Origin: Hymenoscyphus infarciens
Lineage: Eukaryota; Ascomycota; Leotiomycetes; Helotiales; Helotiaceae
NCBI GenBank assembly: GCA_001414345.1
Contig: LLCB01000112.1
Coordinates: forward strand, 1-64,000
Direction of reading: 5' to 3'
Length of the DNA stretch: 64,000 nucleotides
Part shown: piece after piece, positions 11,551-23,832 of the stretch
Layout: every line of letters begins with the position of its first letter
Position numbering within the stretch: the stretch's first letter is position 1
Notes under the pieces: generated by a model
Told to the model about the DNA's origin: nothing
Seen by the model: the letters and a program-made list of their open reading frames with translations, nothing else
The model's database searches: none
Position numbers and translations under genes: made by a program

Positions 11551-13564
11551 CTATCCAGCAAGAGGGCTAGCAGCCGGACTAACAGTATCCAGCGGCGCAG
11601 CATGTAAGGCAGGCTTGGCAGCGTTGCCCATGAGACCCTTCTTCTTCCGATCAATAGCATTCTTGACCCAAGTAGCAACCTCCTGATCCTCGGTGCCAGA
11701 TGGCCCAATCAAATCGCTTGGTAATTCTCCGGCTGCGTTACCGCCATTCTCAGCCTCTTCTTCATCTGCTTCAGTGATGGTAGCCGGTTTGGAGAGTTCA
11801 GCAAGCCAGCCATGTTGGAGAAGCATGCTGTAACTTGGTCGTAAGGCGGGGACTTTGTTGAGACAGCCGTGGACGAAGTCTCGGGCTAGCTCGGAATATC
11901 CTTCTTCGGGGAGATCAGGTGGAGTACCATCAACGATAGCCTAGTTCTGTTAGTTTATATTCTGCCTTTTCAGATGTGATGAGAGAACTTACGCTCAGTT
12001 GTGAGAAGATATTGTTATAGGTCTCAGGAGGATAAGGATATCGGCCCATGGCACATTCGATGATAGTCAGTCCCAAAGACCAAATATCTGACTGCACACT
12101 ATAAGTTCCGCCATCTGCATTCGACTGTGACATACCACCACCCGAAATTCGCTCGGGGGCCATGTATGATTGACAACCGATATTGGTCTTTGCAATACTG
12201 GCAACCAAGTTACCCGAAACACCAAAATCGCAAACTTTAATTTGGCCTCTCGTGTTGACCAAAATATTCGTTGGCTTGACATCTCGATGAATGATGTTGT
12301 GGTCGTCCTTGAGCGTCTTTAATGCTTGGGTGGTGCAATATGTGATCTTCTTGAGCACATTCTCCGGAATACCATCGCCATAAATCTTGTCAATCGATCC
12401 ACCATCCATAAACTCTATACATATGTAGACGGCACCTTCCTGGAAAAATGCGCCGTAGAAGTCGATGATGTAGGGACTCAGGCACTTGTGTAAAATATCA
12501 AGTTCCATGATAATGGCTCTGAATTTTGCATCGTCAAGCTCAAGTCGGATCTCCTTCATCGCCATAACACGGCCAGTCAAGTTTCCATTGGGGGTGATGT
12601 CGGTAACTTCCTCTGGATCGGATAATGGTGTGATAGGGGATGATTGTGAGTGTGACACCTTATTGCCAGCCAAACCAAGGCCTGGGCGGCGTATCCGCGG
12701 TCGTGCGTGCTTGACCTTGTAGACAGTTCCGTAGTTTCCTTTGCCCAACTCCTCCAATGTATCAACTTCATCCAAAGAAATGTTGAAGCTGTGACCTCCA
12801 TTAAACTTAATTCCCCTGCCATCAATAGTAGCCTTGCCAGCAAATTTCAACACCCCATTTTCCGTGTCTACATATTCCGAGAATTTGGTGAACATTGAGC
12901 CCGTATCGTTTGATGGTTGCACAGCGCCGCCATTGGTATTTGGAATGCTACCTAGGGCACCTGGAGCACCTGGAGTACCTGGACCAGGTGAAGCAGGAGG
13001 TAAACCCCCAAGATTCGGTGCGCCCATTTTCATTCTCCGGGCAGCCAAACCCTTAACTGGCATCTTGGGAACGGCTGGTGCAGAATTGAAGTTATGAGCC
13101 ACAGGACGCATTCCAGGTAATTGTAAATTGAGACCACCAGCAGAAATACCCCCTCTTCCTGGACCACCGAAATTTGGTGGGGTGGGTGTTGGACCCGTAG
13201 AGATAGATGTACCCACAGCCGGGCGACTTGGTGGCGTGCCTTGTCTTGATAGATGAAAAGCACGCATCTTTGCCTCCATACTTTGTGGCAGACCACCCGC
13301 CGTACTCGACATCGAAGCAGAAGGGGCTGGTCGTCGGGCGTTTTGCAGCATACCGAGTGGCGTTGAGGAAGAGCTCATGGGAGTTGAAGTCTGAGGATCT
13401 GATATCGACCGCAGGGAAGGAATTCGAGGAGGATTCGATTCGGATGGAGAAGTAGGAGGGGAAGTTTCGGATTCGGTCGAAACTTCTGAGCGCGGGCTCA
13501 ATGGAGCTGCGAAGTCGACGGAGTCTTCGGGTGCACCAGAGGTGCGATTTGGAGGGGTAGCCAT
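11551..13564 (-). CDS. pbs2: Pbs2-type MAP kinase kinase (HOG pathway)
   Basis: Dual-specificity kinase expected to phosphorylate the Hog1-type MAPK in the osmotic-stress pathway. Exons run 13,564-11,993 and 11,940-11,551, joined in phase 0 after ...NNIFSQLS, giving 653 residues. A Ser/Pro-rich regulatory N-terminus (1-240) precedes the kinase domain: glycine loop GKGNYG (274-279), catalytic Lys337 in MAMKE, HRD (426-428), DFG (446-448), and activation-loop Ser456 and Thr460 in SIAKT, the usual MAPKK phosphorylation sites. Between glycine loop and lysine is a roughly 45-residue insertion (HARPRIRRPGLGLAG...), which I recall as typical of filamentous-fungal Pbs2. The intron has GTAAGT and an AACTAG acceptor. 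The gene appears intact, and its start ATG is the first in frame. Confidence 0.93.
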
Positions 13565-16369
13565 CTTAGATATCGACTCTTACTCTTGGCATCAGGGCAA
13601 GAAGTATGGACAGTGTCAAATTGCGGAATCTGGGATGGAAAGTTAGTTTGAAATGCCGGAGGATCGTGTGGTTTTGCGATTGAGGGAAGTTGTTCAAGAT
13701 GCGAATGGGGGTTTTGAGGGGAGGGGGAGACTCACCAGAGAATCAACAAGTCGATAGGGTAGCTGCAGGGTTCCGGGAAGATAGGGAGCAGCCGTGCGAG
13801 GCGTGGACGGTGAAAGGTGAAAGGTGAAAGGTGTGATTCAGAGGGTATCGCGAGGAATTGCAACGATCGTTGACGAATTCTCCAGTCTAGAACTTTCTGG
13901 GTGGGCACTTGGTGTCGGGGGAAAGTAATTTTGCTTCGTTGCCCCCGGTGGAGGAAGTATTGCAAATGTCCCAAAACGGAACCTGGGGCTGGCGGGGCTG
14001 GTGGACGAACAACACGTCTAAGACGGATTGCCCAAATCACTTGCGATGGTGTAAAAGGTTGACGCTTGCCTTTGGCGAGTTTGGGAGGACGGATGAAGAT
14101 CGATCGCGAGTTTTGGACAGTCAGTAGCTTCGTGTGGAACGGCCGATGGGGAGAGGCGGCGCTACTGACTCGAAAGTGCACCGCGCGCGCAATGAATGAA
14201 TGGGAAGGATGAGGTATGTATGTAGCGCTGCTTCAGAAATCGCTCGACAATGCGCAAATGGGTGGAGGAGAAAGGAGCGTGAATAGCTTCACTTTAAAAG
14301 AGACTCGATGACCGACCCGTCTAGCTCAGTCTGGACGCGTAGCATGCAAGTGTGTGAGTGAGTGAGTGAGTGAGTGTGTGAGTGTGTGTGGGTGTACTCG
14401 TACTGGTAGACGGAAATAATCATGGGGAGCACGATGACGTTACCTCGCAAGTCGATGGCAGATGGATGGCAGATGGCAGATGGCAGATGGCAGATGGCAG
14501 ATGGAGGGGTTGATTTTTGGTGGAAATTATGGACGAGGGGGTGATTTCTGCACGCGGTGAGTGGTCCGTAGATGTGTTTCTCCCGTTTCAAGGGCATCGC
14601 TACCGACTGTACTTTCCGGACTTTTTCCTTGATGGGACCTCCAATCTGTTCAACCTGCCGGGGCTCTCTACCAGGAAATACGACTATGTATATACGATGA
14701 TAGGCCTTGGTCATTCAAGGATGCAAGGCACGAGCAGCGTATGCGACCTCTTCAGTCTTGACATTTCAAGCCTTCATTCATTCTGCAGTGCATGTATCTT
14801 TCAAGATAGCACTTCCGAGACTTCTTCAAACAGGGTACTCTTGTTGACTACCGCCGGCGATCAAGAGAGTCGAGTATGGAAGGAGAGAGCCGGTTGCGCT
14901 TGTTCTAATGCTTCTCTTATAAGGTTAAAGTATAATTTGAAGATGGAGTTTGTTTTACTCGGATCGAGTTTCTAATTCTCGGTCTAGTACGGTAAGGTAC
15001 TCATCACTAGGTATACCCGAGAAGTGATAAGTGACAACGGTAGCGAAGAGCTAAATATAGTATAGTATCTCAATTTTTATCCCAGTCTCCACTTCGTTAT
15101 CACAAAGCTTGTTCTCTAACCGTGATTCCATCCAGTTCCAATTACCTAGGTAGTTGGTGAAGGATATGTTATCAACGGAAATATACCGTCATTCACTTCG
15201 CCATTTCCCGTACCAATCACTCCCTCACTCACTCACTCCCCAACCCTCAACCAAGAATTACAAAAATAAAATCCTCACAACTGCGCCTCATCAACAACAC
15301 ATCCCAACCCATCCTCCATTCTCAAAACAGAAACAAACGAAAGAAGAAATTTAAACTTATATCAAATCAAATCAAATCAAATCAAATCAAGCCCAACCAA
15401 GGCAAAAGAAATTCGCAAAACAACCCGATTGGTGGAAACCCCCCAAAAACTCTACTCTATCTTGGGAGAAAACCCTGAACACAACCACCGCCTTCAATCC
15501 CCTACATTCATTTCCTACCCCAAGAACACCCATGTCTCTCACCTCATCCCTCTAGAAAAAGTCCAGCCAATAATCTTCTCGCTCCCAGCGCAACAAGCAT
15601 ATAAAATCCCCTCACCGCCTTCCCTCACTTCTGCCCCAATCACTCCCCTGTCCCTCACCTCTCTAGTCCCCGGCCCGTTTGAAAGGGAAAAAAAGGTGGC
15701 ACTAAATACTAGCCACACCACGTACGTACGTCATCTGTGGCTTTCCCTCTTTCCCACTTTTTCTTTTTTTTCCTTCCTTCCTCAACACCAAGAACCCCAC
15801 CCACCCCCAAGTGGCTTGACATGTGATGGTGGTGGGTTGCATGCATACAGGCAGTGTGAACTCCACCGCCCTGTCCTGTGGGAAGAAGGGAACGAACAAC
15901 AAATGGAGAAAGAAAGATAAGAGAAGGAGGAAGAGAAAGAAGTGGTGGCGGAGTGCAGAGGAAAGTAGTATATCGCGAATCTCCATTTGGAGTTGGAGTA
16001 TGAAAGAAAGGTGCATATATATATATGAAAGAGGTATTGCTATTTCTGTCTTGCGTCCGGCAGAAGGTGTTAGTAACTCTTTCTTACAGCTAGCGTCTTG
16101 CGGCCCTTGTTGACATTGGCGTCTTGTTCTCATCAATTGGGGAGGTAGGTTGGAACAAGGTGTCAATGTGGGAGGGCTGGAAGATGCTGTAGGTAGGTAG
16201 GTTAACGTTAAGTTTGGAAAAGAGGAAGGGAGGAAGGAAGGGAGGGAGGGAGGAAGATTATACTTCGCAAGACTTTTGAGTTGCAGAATGGGTAGGGACG
16301 CTTAGAGTACTTTTCGGTTAGAGGCGGTACAGAGAGAGGTTTTAGAGGTGATAATACACTTCTTCACTT
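13565..16369. other. Long spacer between MAPKK and AT island, no gene supported
   Basis: The proximal part is the promoter and 5' UTR of the minus-strand MAPKK. Simple repeats are a GTGAAAG run at 13,809-13,830, GAGT/GTGT repeats at 14,350-14,392, a TGGCAGA tandem at 14,456-14,502, and ATCAA units at 15,360-15,390. Several open frames of 60-163 codons overlap on both strands, and none shows domains, splice structure or biased composition that would support a protein. Confidence 0.5.
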
Positions 16370-17115
16370 GGACAGATATAGTATAAGTACTTCTATTCTA
16401 GTAGATAGTAGTTTCGCGATATACATTTCTCTATTACAATAAAAGCTGCTTTATTCTTAGAATTACTTATAGAGATTTCTTTATTTCAATTTATTTCAAT
16501 TTATTTTAATTTATTTCAATTTATCTCGTATTTCTATTTTAGTCTTTAAATATCTCTAGAAGAATTTCTTCTCTATAAAACGCTACTACTACTATAAGTT
16601 ACCTATCTATCTATAATAATAGTATATCCAAAGAAGCTTAGAAAAAGAATTAATAAATCTATAAAATATCTTATATACCTATTTAATAATAAGAGAACAA
16701 AGTTATATCTATTTCTAAGTATAGTATTTTTTATCTTTTTATTTTTTTATCTTTTTATTTTTTTATCTTTTTATTTTTTTATCTTTTTATTTTTTTATCT
16801 TTTTATTTTTTTATCTTTTTACTAAGAGAAGTAAAATCCGACGTTTTTTTCTATTTCGATCTCTAGGGCTATAACTATTAGAAAGGTAATAAAGTATAAG
16901 TGTTAGGTGATTAGTAGAGTATATATAAATAGGACGGGATATTTAGTATTAATCTACTAGATTCTCGATTTAGAGTTTATTAATATATTTTTCTACTATG
17001 TTCTACTATATCTTACTTAGTTTAAAATCTGTTAAGGTTTATATAATTAATCTAGATAGTAAAAGTAGAGAAGAAAAGAAATAATCGAATACGAAAAATG
17101 AGTATAAGACTATAA
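16370..17115. other. Small AT-rich RIP-like island with tandem T-rich repeat
   Basis: The stretch is strongly AT-rich and poor in CA and TG, as in the big islands, so it is probably a mutated transposon relic. At about 16,730-16,822 the word TATCTTTTTATTTTTT repeats about six times. TTTATTTCAA words repeat at 16,480-16,525. No element could be identified. Confidence 0.55.
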
Positions 17116-19389
17116 GTACAGCTGGCTAATTCTAATGAGAAATTAAGGATATACTGCTAGAGGAAAAATGCAAAGTTCCTGTAAGTAACTGCAGACAGAG
17201 AATACCGTCGTAAGCTTGAAGCTAGGAGGCGTAGCGACATAGCCTTCCGTGTGTTTGATGACAATGGTCTGGTCCAAAGGAGAAGCCAGGAGGAGCTGCT
17301 GCCGTAAAACAATTACTACTGAAGGTCACCTGGGAATACCTTTTCTAGAACTCACATGTTTCTCTTCCTTTTCAGACACGAAAACCAAAGGAGGTCAGGA
17401 AATGTATCTCAGGTCTTGGAAGAAGAAATCAAGGCATTTCAATGCATCGAAATTCAAGAATCAACACCAGTCAATACTTACCCCTACTCTCCCTGCGAGT
17501 CCAACCCTTGCCTCGTCATCGAAATGCCACTCCTCTCTCGTCGATCTCTTTGGAACGGCGAGAAGAGGAACTTGGCAGCAGAGCTGAGCATATAGCATGC
17601 CTTTTCTTTTCCCCGAGTTGGATGGAGGTGGGAGAATACAAATTACGTCCCCAAAGAAACTCCGTGTTACCACCCAAACAAATTCAATTGAAGAGCTCCC
17701 GTTGGAGTACAAAGCCAAGAGTTCAAAACAAATTCGCACCACCAAAGGCGAAAGAATCAACAATAGACGAGACTGTGAGACCTGTCAGAAATGGACCATT
17801 CCCCGTAACCCCCAAGACTAAATGACGAGAAGAAAGAGCGTAGAGAAGGAAGCATGACCGTCTTCTGCGATGGAAATTCTGTAATGGGCTCACGATGCTC
17901 CCATATACAACCCCAGAGCGGATTCGATAGCACTGGTAGATCCGAATACATCGAAAAGATTCCAATCCCTCGGGGAAACGAGGGACTTTCGACGCCTTTA
18001 CGATGATTCTTTCACCGACATCTTGAAGGGACTCGGCTTGTGGTACACTTGTCCCATTTCCCCATTGCGACACTGGACTCGAAGTGCCCAACGGCAAGAC
18101 ACGTGGAAAATGTTCCTGCTACCTAGGAATGCTCCTTCCCGCATGGCAAAAAAATCAAAAATCATTAGAAGATTGATGAGGTTTTCGCAAACAAAAGAAT
18201 TGCCACAAAAGTAAAAGCCGCCTCCCTCCACGATAAGATGGAGGGGTACTTCTGCATCATGCCACATGCCACTCGCAACAACCATTCAGCGCAATTGATT
18301 TTTTCCTTCTTCTCATGATGGTGCCATCGATGCAGAGATTGTGCATCGTGAAGAATCGCTCGCGGACACGGATGCTCACGCGACAGTGTCGCACCATTGG
18401 TATGCCTAATTCTGTGAGATATCTGTCTGTTGTGCAGCGCGGAGAAAGTGAGCAAAGTATGGCAGAGCTGACGGCTCTTTCTTGGCCCAGGGACTTGTAT
18501 GGAATGGCCAAGGGAGGCGAATTTCCGATACCAATCACGAAAAAGGATATTGGCACGGGGTGGGCAGGGCAAGGCACTTGGGAAGTGCTTGTGCAAGACT
18601 ACAAGTAACTGGAAAACACAAAGCGCCAGGTCATCCAAGGCATCAGGCGTCATATCATGGTGGATTCCCGCTTTCGGCTTCCGGGGATGATGAGGCTATT
18701 TACCTGTTAGCTTCAGGTGGATTGACGAGGCGAGGCGAGGCGAGACGATGTTGTTGATATTGATGGTGATGGGCATCTTTCTTATACATCTATTAGAGAA
18801 GCTGTGCGACTGTGCAGCTAACGGTGACGTGTCGCGAAACAGAAGATGGAAGAGCCAAGTGAATAAGTAGGTCCTAGTACTCGTAGTGCGTCCCAGGCGT
18901 AACAGTCCATAACGAGGCCTCCCAAATAAACCCTACTTTGCTGGGTCCCGCTATGGACTGATTCGCCTGAGACGAGAATAAGTAGTCCTAATACTCGTAG
19001 TGCGTACCTGGCGCGTCCAGGCTCTTTCAAGGTGCTTTCAAGGTGCTTTTAAGGTGCTTTTTAAGGTGCTTTTAAGCTGGGCTCGGCCTCTTTCGTCACT
19101 GCACCCAGCCACCCCAACCCCAAACCAAACCTTGCTTTTTGCGGCATCCTTCCCTTATCAGTCGTCACCCCATAAGCTACACCATTCCGTCAACCACGAC
19201 ACACCAAATAACTACCCGCAGACCCTCAGCTACAATCACAAATAATACTGGTCTCACCACTACACCACGAGGGCCATCCCCTCGCCTTTCCTTTCCCTTC
19301 CTTTCCTCTCCTCTCCTCTCCTCCCTTCCAGTCGCTCTCGTCGTTGCAGAAACACCAACGCCCAGGGCACCAATTGCTCCTAATCCACC
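17116..19389. other. Spacer upstream of the transporter gene, no gene supported
   Basis: Open frames up to 162 codons occur, including an ATG-started one on the minus strand at 18,653-18,165, but they overlap others on both strands and have no recognisable domain. Features seen are a 35-bp direct repeat (18,864 and 18,979), a GTGCTTTTAAG-type tandem (19,024-19,074), and CT-rich tracts at 19,286-19,326 that fit a fungal core promoter just before the transporter start. Confidence 0.5.
19024..19074. repeat. Tandem repeat, unit TTTCAAGGTGC
   Basis: Four to five copies of an 11-12 bp unit (TTTCAAGGTGC, TTTTAAGGTGC, TTTTTAAGGTGC) lie about 320 bp before the transporter start codon. C-to-T changes distinguish the units. 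Confidence 0.8.
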
Positions 19390-21289
19390 ATGGGCTTTTT
19401 CACCACCCCAACCTCATATCGGCTCAATGCCATTGTTGCTGGCAACGATATCCCCTCCGTCGCGTCCGGAAGCTTTACAAACTTCTCCTTTCTCTCCTCG
19501 CGCATGAACGATCATGAGTCCCATCCGCCGCTGGCGCATCTCATCCTGCTGGTCTTTGAAGCTGTCATGGAGGTCGTTTGCGTCAGTTTGCCAGGATACA
19601 TTGTAGCAAGACATGGAATGTTTGATGCGGAAAACCAGAAATTCGTCGCCAACCTGAATGTGGCATTATTCACACCTTGTCTGAGTATGTGGATGGAGAC
19701 TGGGATCTGGATTGGGATTAAGCTAATGATGGGATAGTTTTCACAAAATTGGCTTCGCAATTGACGGCAGACACGCTGGTAGACTTGGCAATCATTCCCG
19801 TCATTTTTGCTGCCCAAACACTGGTATCGTATTTGGTCTCGGTGGGGGTTTCCAAGGCTTTTGGATTCCACAAGAGGGCTTCCAACTTCGTCACGGCTAT
19901 GGGAGTAAGTCGCGAGTATTCACACATCCCCAAGCAGTACTCACAACAAAACTAGGTTTTCGGAAACTCGAATTCCCTCCCCATTTCACTCGTCATATCA
20001 CTCGCACAAACATTAAAGGGATTACACTGGGACAGACTTCCGGGAGATAACGATAGCGAGGTAGCAGCTAGAGGTATTCTTTACCTCTTGATATTTCAAC
20101 AATTGGGCCAACTTGTCAGATGGAGTTGGGGATATCATGTTCTTTTGGCACCTGCCGAAAAGTACGAGGCAAGCGATGTATCGGATTTAGAAGGTGGATA
20201 TAGAGACGACCCACCAGATGATCTTATTCCTGGTCTGGATGCCCCGCACGAGGATGCCCATAGCGAAGGCCATTTACACCCTTCAAGCTCGTCGGTTTCT
20301 TTTGAATCCGGAGGAAGGACCCCGATTCACAACGCCCAATATGCCGGCTCTGTCGACGAGGAAGAAGACCCAAGGAAGAAGCCAAGCATTCTTGCTACAC
20401 CAACAAACGGCAACTATTATAGCGACATCTCCAATGGCAATATGACCTCTTTCCCAGCAATCCGCACTCCCACTCCCGAGGAAGACAACATCCCCAGCGG
20501 AATTCGAGGAATCATTCCAACCATCCGTCTCCGCGCTAAACAAGGAATCTTCTGGATTTCCGCAGTCCTCTCCTGGCCTTTCAAAAAGTTCTTCAACTCT
20601 CTACCAAAATCCGTCCAAACCCGTCTCTCAAAGATCTACTTCGGATTCTGGGATTTTATGAACCCACCTCTCTGGGCCATGCTCGCCGCCATAATCGTAG
20701 CCTCAATCCCCAAACTCCAAAAACTCTTCTTCCAAGAAGGAACCTTCGTTGCAAACTCCGTCACCCGCGCCATCGCCCAATCCGGAGGGGTAGCCGTCCC
20801 TCTCATCCTCGTAGTCCTAGGAGCGAACCTCGCACGCAACACCCTCCCTCAATCCGCCATTGACGAGAACTCGGAGGAAAACCAAATTGGAACAAAACTC
20901 CTCATCGCATCACTCATTTCTCGTATGCTCTTGCCGACGCTGATTATGGCGCCGTTGTTGGCGCTGTTTGCGAAATACGTCAATGTTAGTATCCTTGATG
21001 ATCCGATTTTCATCATTGTATGCTTCTTGTTGACGGGGGCACCGAGTGCGTTGCAGCTGGCGCAGATTTGTCAGATTAATGGGGTTTATGAGGGGGTGAT
21101 GAGTAAACTTCTTTTTCAGAGTTATGTTATCTGGTATGTTTCCTTTTCTTTTTTCTCTTGACCCCGCTGTCCTGCATTCTTTTTTTTCTTCTTGGGGAAA
21201 GTTGGCTAATGGTTTTTAGGATTCTCCCATCGACGCTTATTCTTGTTATGTGCGCTTTGGAGGTTGTCGAGTGGGCGGCAGCGTCGTAA
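19390..21289 (+). CDS. Auxin-efflux-carrier (PIN-like) family membrane transporter
   Basis: Predicted multi-pass membrane transporter of the AEC/PIN-like family (yeast Ecm3/YNL095C type), probably in an endomembrane; its substrate in fungi is not established. Exons 19,390-19,684, 19,738-19,904, 19,956-21,133 and 21,220-21,289 join in frame to 569 residues. The N-terminal half holds about five hydrophobic helices, including ...VSLPGYIVARHG and LNVALFTPCLIFTKLASQL across the first splice. The family motif GNSNSLP (157-163) follows the third exon start. Residues about 205-330 form a charged hydrophilic loop with GGYRDDPPDDLIPG. The C-terminal half has about five more helices, with GGVAVPLILVVLGANLAR and ILPSTLILVMCALE. 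The ATG sits in a CCACCATGG context. No defects seen. Confidence 0.9.
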
Positions 21290-21785
21290 CACTAAACTAA
21301 ATAATATTATGGTATCGCCTCTTTCCTTTTGTTTGTTTCATTTGGGACCGTTGTGAAGATCGTCAGACACAAAAATCACCGGGCGGGTTGAGGGTTGTAT
21401 AAATAGTTTCGACAGGACGAGAAAAAATCGCCTTTGGGGTACGGGTTTGGGGATGCGAGCATGGGATGGCGTTTTTTCCCTTCTTACTGGGAGGGTCGCA
21501 TATAACAAGAAAACCGGCGGATGGTTGATGGGTATGTGTAGTGTATATGCTAGTGGTCTCTGAGAAGGGTTAGCACATGGATTTTACTAGTCAGCCGGGC
21601 GTGTGGGGAGAGAGGTAGAATTGAGAAGCTACTACCAATAGATTACGTGCGTGCTTATATACATACTTTAGTTCTTTACATATAAGATGTTTTTCCTGGT
21701 TTTGTTACATCTTTTTGAGGTGAAGAAGACGGGGAAGGGGGGGGGAGGGGGTGAGGTGAGGTGAGGTGAGTTTGTTTGGCCCCAG
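21290..21785. other. Transporter 3' region, no gene seen
   Basis: Probable 3' UTR and terminator region of the transporter. It contains a G-rich run and a GGTGA repeat at 21,735-21,770. Confidence 0.5.
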
Positions 21786-22001
21786 CACCAGGGGGTGTAG
21801 GAATTCGTGACTAGCGAATAGTTAACTAACTCTCTACTACTCCTTCTATTATTTATTCGAGACTCGATAAATCGATTCTATTATCCTAAAAGGCTTAAAT
21901 AATTAAGATTTTAATATGTTTATAGTTCTAAAGGAGTAAGAATAATTATAGAAGTATAAGTACTTTGAAAATACAGTTACGAATTCCTACAGCCCCTGGT
22001 G
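21786..22001. mobile_element. 216-bp MITE, copy 2 (3-bp target duplication CAG)
   Basis: Same family and same length as the copy at 9,989-10,204. It begins CACCAGGGGGTGTAGGAATT and ends with its reverse complement, ...AGCCCCTGGTG, and is flanked on both sides by CAG. Internal sequence shares GACTCGATAAATCGATT, CCTAAAAGGCTTAAATAATT and AGATTTTAAT with copy 1. Differences are mainly C/T and G/A, as expected from mild RIP. Confidence 0.9.
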
Positions 22002-23832
22002 CAGGGATTTTTGTTGCATGTCGCTTTTTTTTGGCTTTGGTTGTTTGGTTATTTGGTTATTTGGTTATTTGGTTATTTGGTTATTTGGTTATTTGGTTAT
22101 TTGGTTATTTGGTTATTTGGTTATTTGGTTATGGTTGGTTGGATGGATGGATGGATGGAGGGTTGGATGGATGGATAGATGGATGGATAGATGGATGGAT
22201 GGTTGGATGGATAGATGGATGGAGGGTTGGATGGATGTTAGGTTCTTATTATACTGTACTGTGCTGTACTGGGTGTGGGTACGGACATAGGACATGTTTT
22301 TGTTATATATCGTGCCGTCGTTTGGTTATTTGGTTACAGTTTGATGGCTGGATATTTGGATATTTGGATATTTGGATAGCTGTGAGAGTCTTCTTTTATT
22401 GTATTGGATACTTTGAACTAGATACTTTTGACTAGATACTTTTGACTAGATAGATGTGTGTTTTTTGTTTTTGTTGTATATTGTATTTAGTTGTCTACGG
22501 TTAAGACAAAGGCCTGCGTGCGTAGTAGGTACGGTACCGTGGGTTTATTGTTTTATTGTTTTGTTTTATTATATATTATGTTTTTTGTGTTATGTTTTTT
22601 GTGTTGTGTTTCTTGCGTTGTGCTGTTGGTGGTTAATGGTTTACGGTTGGATGATATAACAAATTATAAGGGTTTTGTTTTTGTTGTACTATTCTAGGTA
22701 GTTAGTTGGCTGGATGTGGGGGGGCTGTGTATTGGTTTTTGGTTGGAAATTTGGCTATGGTTGGGAAGCTGATTGTGGGGGGCTACCCTACAGTAATCTT
22801 ACTAGGTACCTGAATTAGTATGGTTTTGTTGCAGATCGCATTTCGATGGTTGTTTGTCTACGGTTGGAAAAAAAAGGGGCTGAGAGGTTGGTTGTGGGAT
22901 TCAAAGGTTCTTTAGTTATTTAGGTTTATTCACATTTATGATGATTATACTTGTAACAGCTACTAATTTTTTCGTATTTTACCATTGAACTAAGATCTCT
23001 TTTATAAATTCCACTTTTATGTTGCTGTGCTGGGTACGTGGCTGGGCATACTTTTGTTGCACGTCGCAATCCGTGGGTTTTCTGGCTACGGGTGGCGGAC
23101 CTCGCTCTCAACCAAGTATGCCTAGGAGAATCACGTTTCCCATTCTTCTTAGACTTTCTCCGATCACTCGTTGACTGTTTCTCTGTAGTCAGGTCGAAGA
23201 ATGATAGACGAACCTCTTCCTTGAGACTCTGTACTCTTGTTGTAGGTTGTATTCCGCGGGTTATTTATTGAGTAGGGTGACAAGTGATATCGAGCTTGAC
23301 TTTCTCACTTTGAATAACTGATATAAAGCGATCTAGGTACAACGTGAATATTAGTAAAATTGAAGAACTAACGAGCAAACAAGCCTTGGTCGTGATGAGC
23401 TTCGTATGTCTTGGAATACGGAATGTAGGCTACAGCTTCTCTTGCTCACTTAGCCCGTTTGATATAAGTTCCAAACTTGCTTCGCCAGGAATAAAAAAAA
23501 ACTGTTCTGGCAGAATACCCGATCAACTGAACACAGACTCTGAGGGGAGTCTTACGCGTTGTCGGATCACGAAAGTAACAAGCAGCTCTCGTTGTTGTTC
23601 TGATCTTCAAGGAAAACAATAAAACCAGAGAGGTAGTTCATTAATCTTTTAAAATAGAGCGTTGGTTCCATGGCCATATACACGTATTTCCTCAATTGCC
23701 CTGACAAAATCCGAATATTCTCGACAGTCGTCGGAGTTGAAGGATCAAAATTGGTACTCCTCGTCGTTTACACCATCTACTTTAAGCCGATTGGTTCTCT
23801 CTAGCATTCCTTCTCTCGCACATATAATAGTT
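22002..23832. other. Spacer with microsatellites, no gene seen
   Basis: The first part (22,045-22,240) is built of GGTTATTT octamers followed by GGAT/GGTT tetramers. Words such as TTTGTTTTATTG recur to 22,600. The open frames here are by-products of those repeats. The part from 22,900 to 23,832 shows nothing recognisable and should include the 3' UTR of the minus-strand ATPase gene. Confidence 0.5.
22045..22240. repeat. Compound microsatellite (GGTTATTT)n then (GGAT)n
   Basis: About ten head-to-tail GGTTATTT units run from 22,045 to 22,128, followed by about 100 bp of GGAT, AGAT and GGTT tetramers. Translation gives artificial VIWLFGYL and DGWMDGW peptides. Confidence 0.9.

Noticed and set aside
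14289..14975. Overlapping open frames of 141 and 152 codons
   Set aside because: They are on opposite strands over simple repeats in the MAPKK upstream region, without coding signs.
15429..16166. Open frames of 154-163 codons on both strands
   Set aside because: Mutually overlapping, Pro/Ser-rich by base composition, crossing poly-T and CT tracts. No support as genes.
18165..18653. ATG-started 162-codon frame on the minus strand
   Set aside because: It overlaps several other open frames on both strands, and no domain, splice signal or neighbour supports it. Left as spacer.
21965..22435. A 156-codon open frame with repeated WLFGYLVI and DGWMDGW peptides
   Set aside because: It is a translation of microsatellites and begins within the MITE, so it is not a protein gene.
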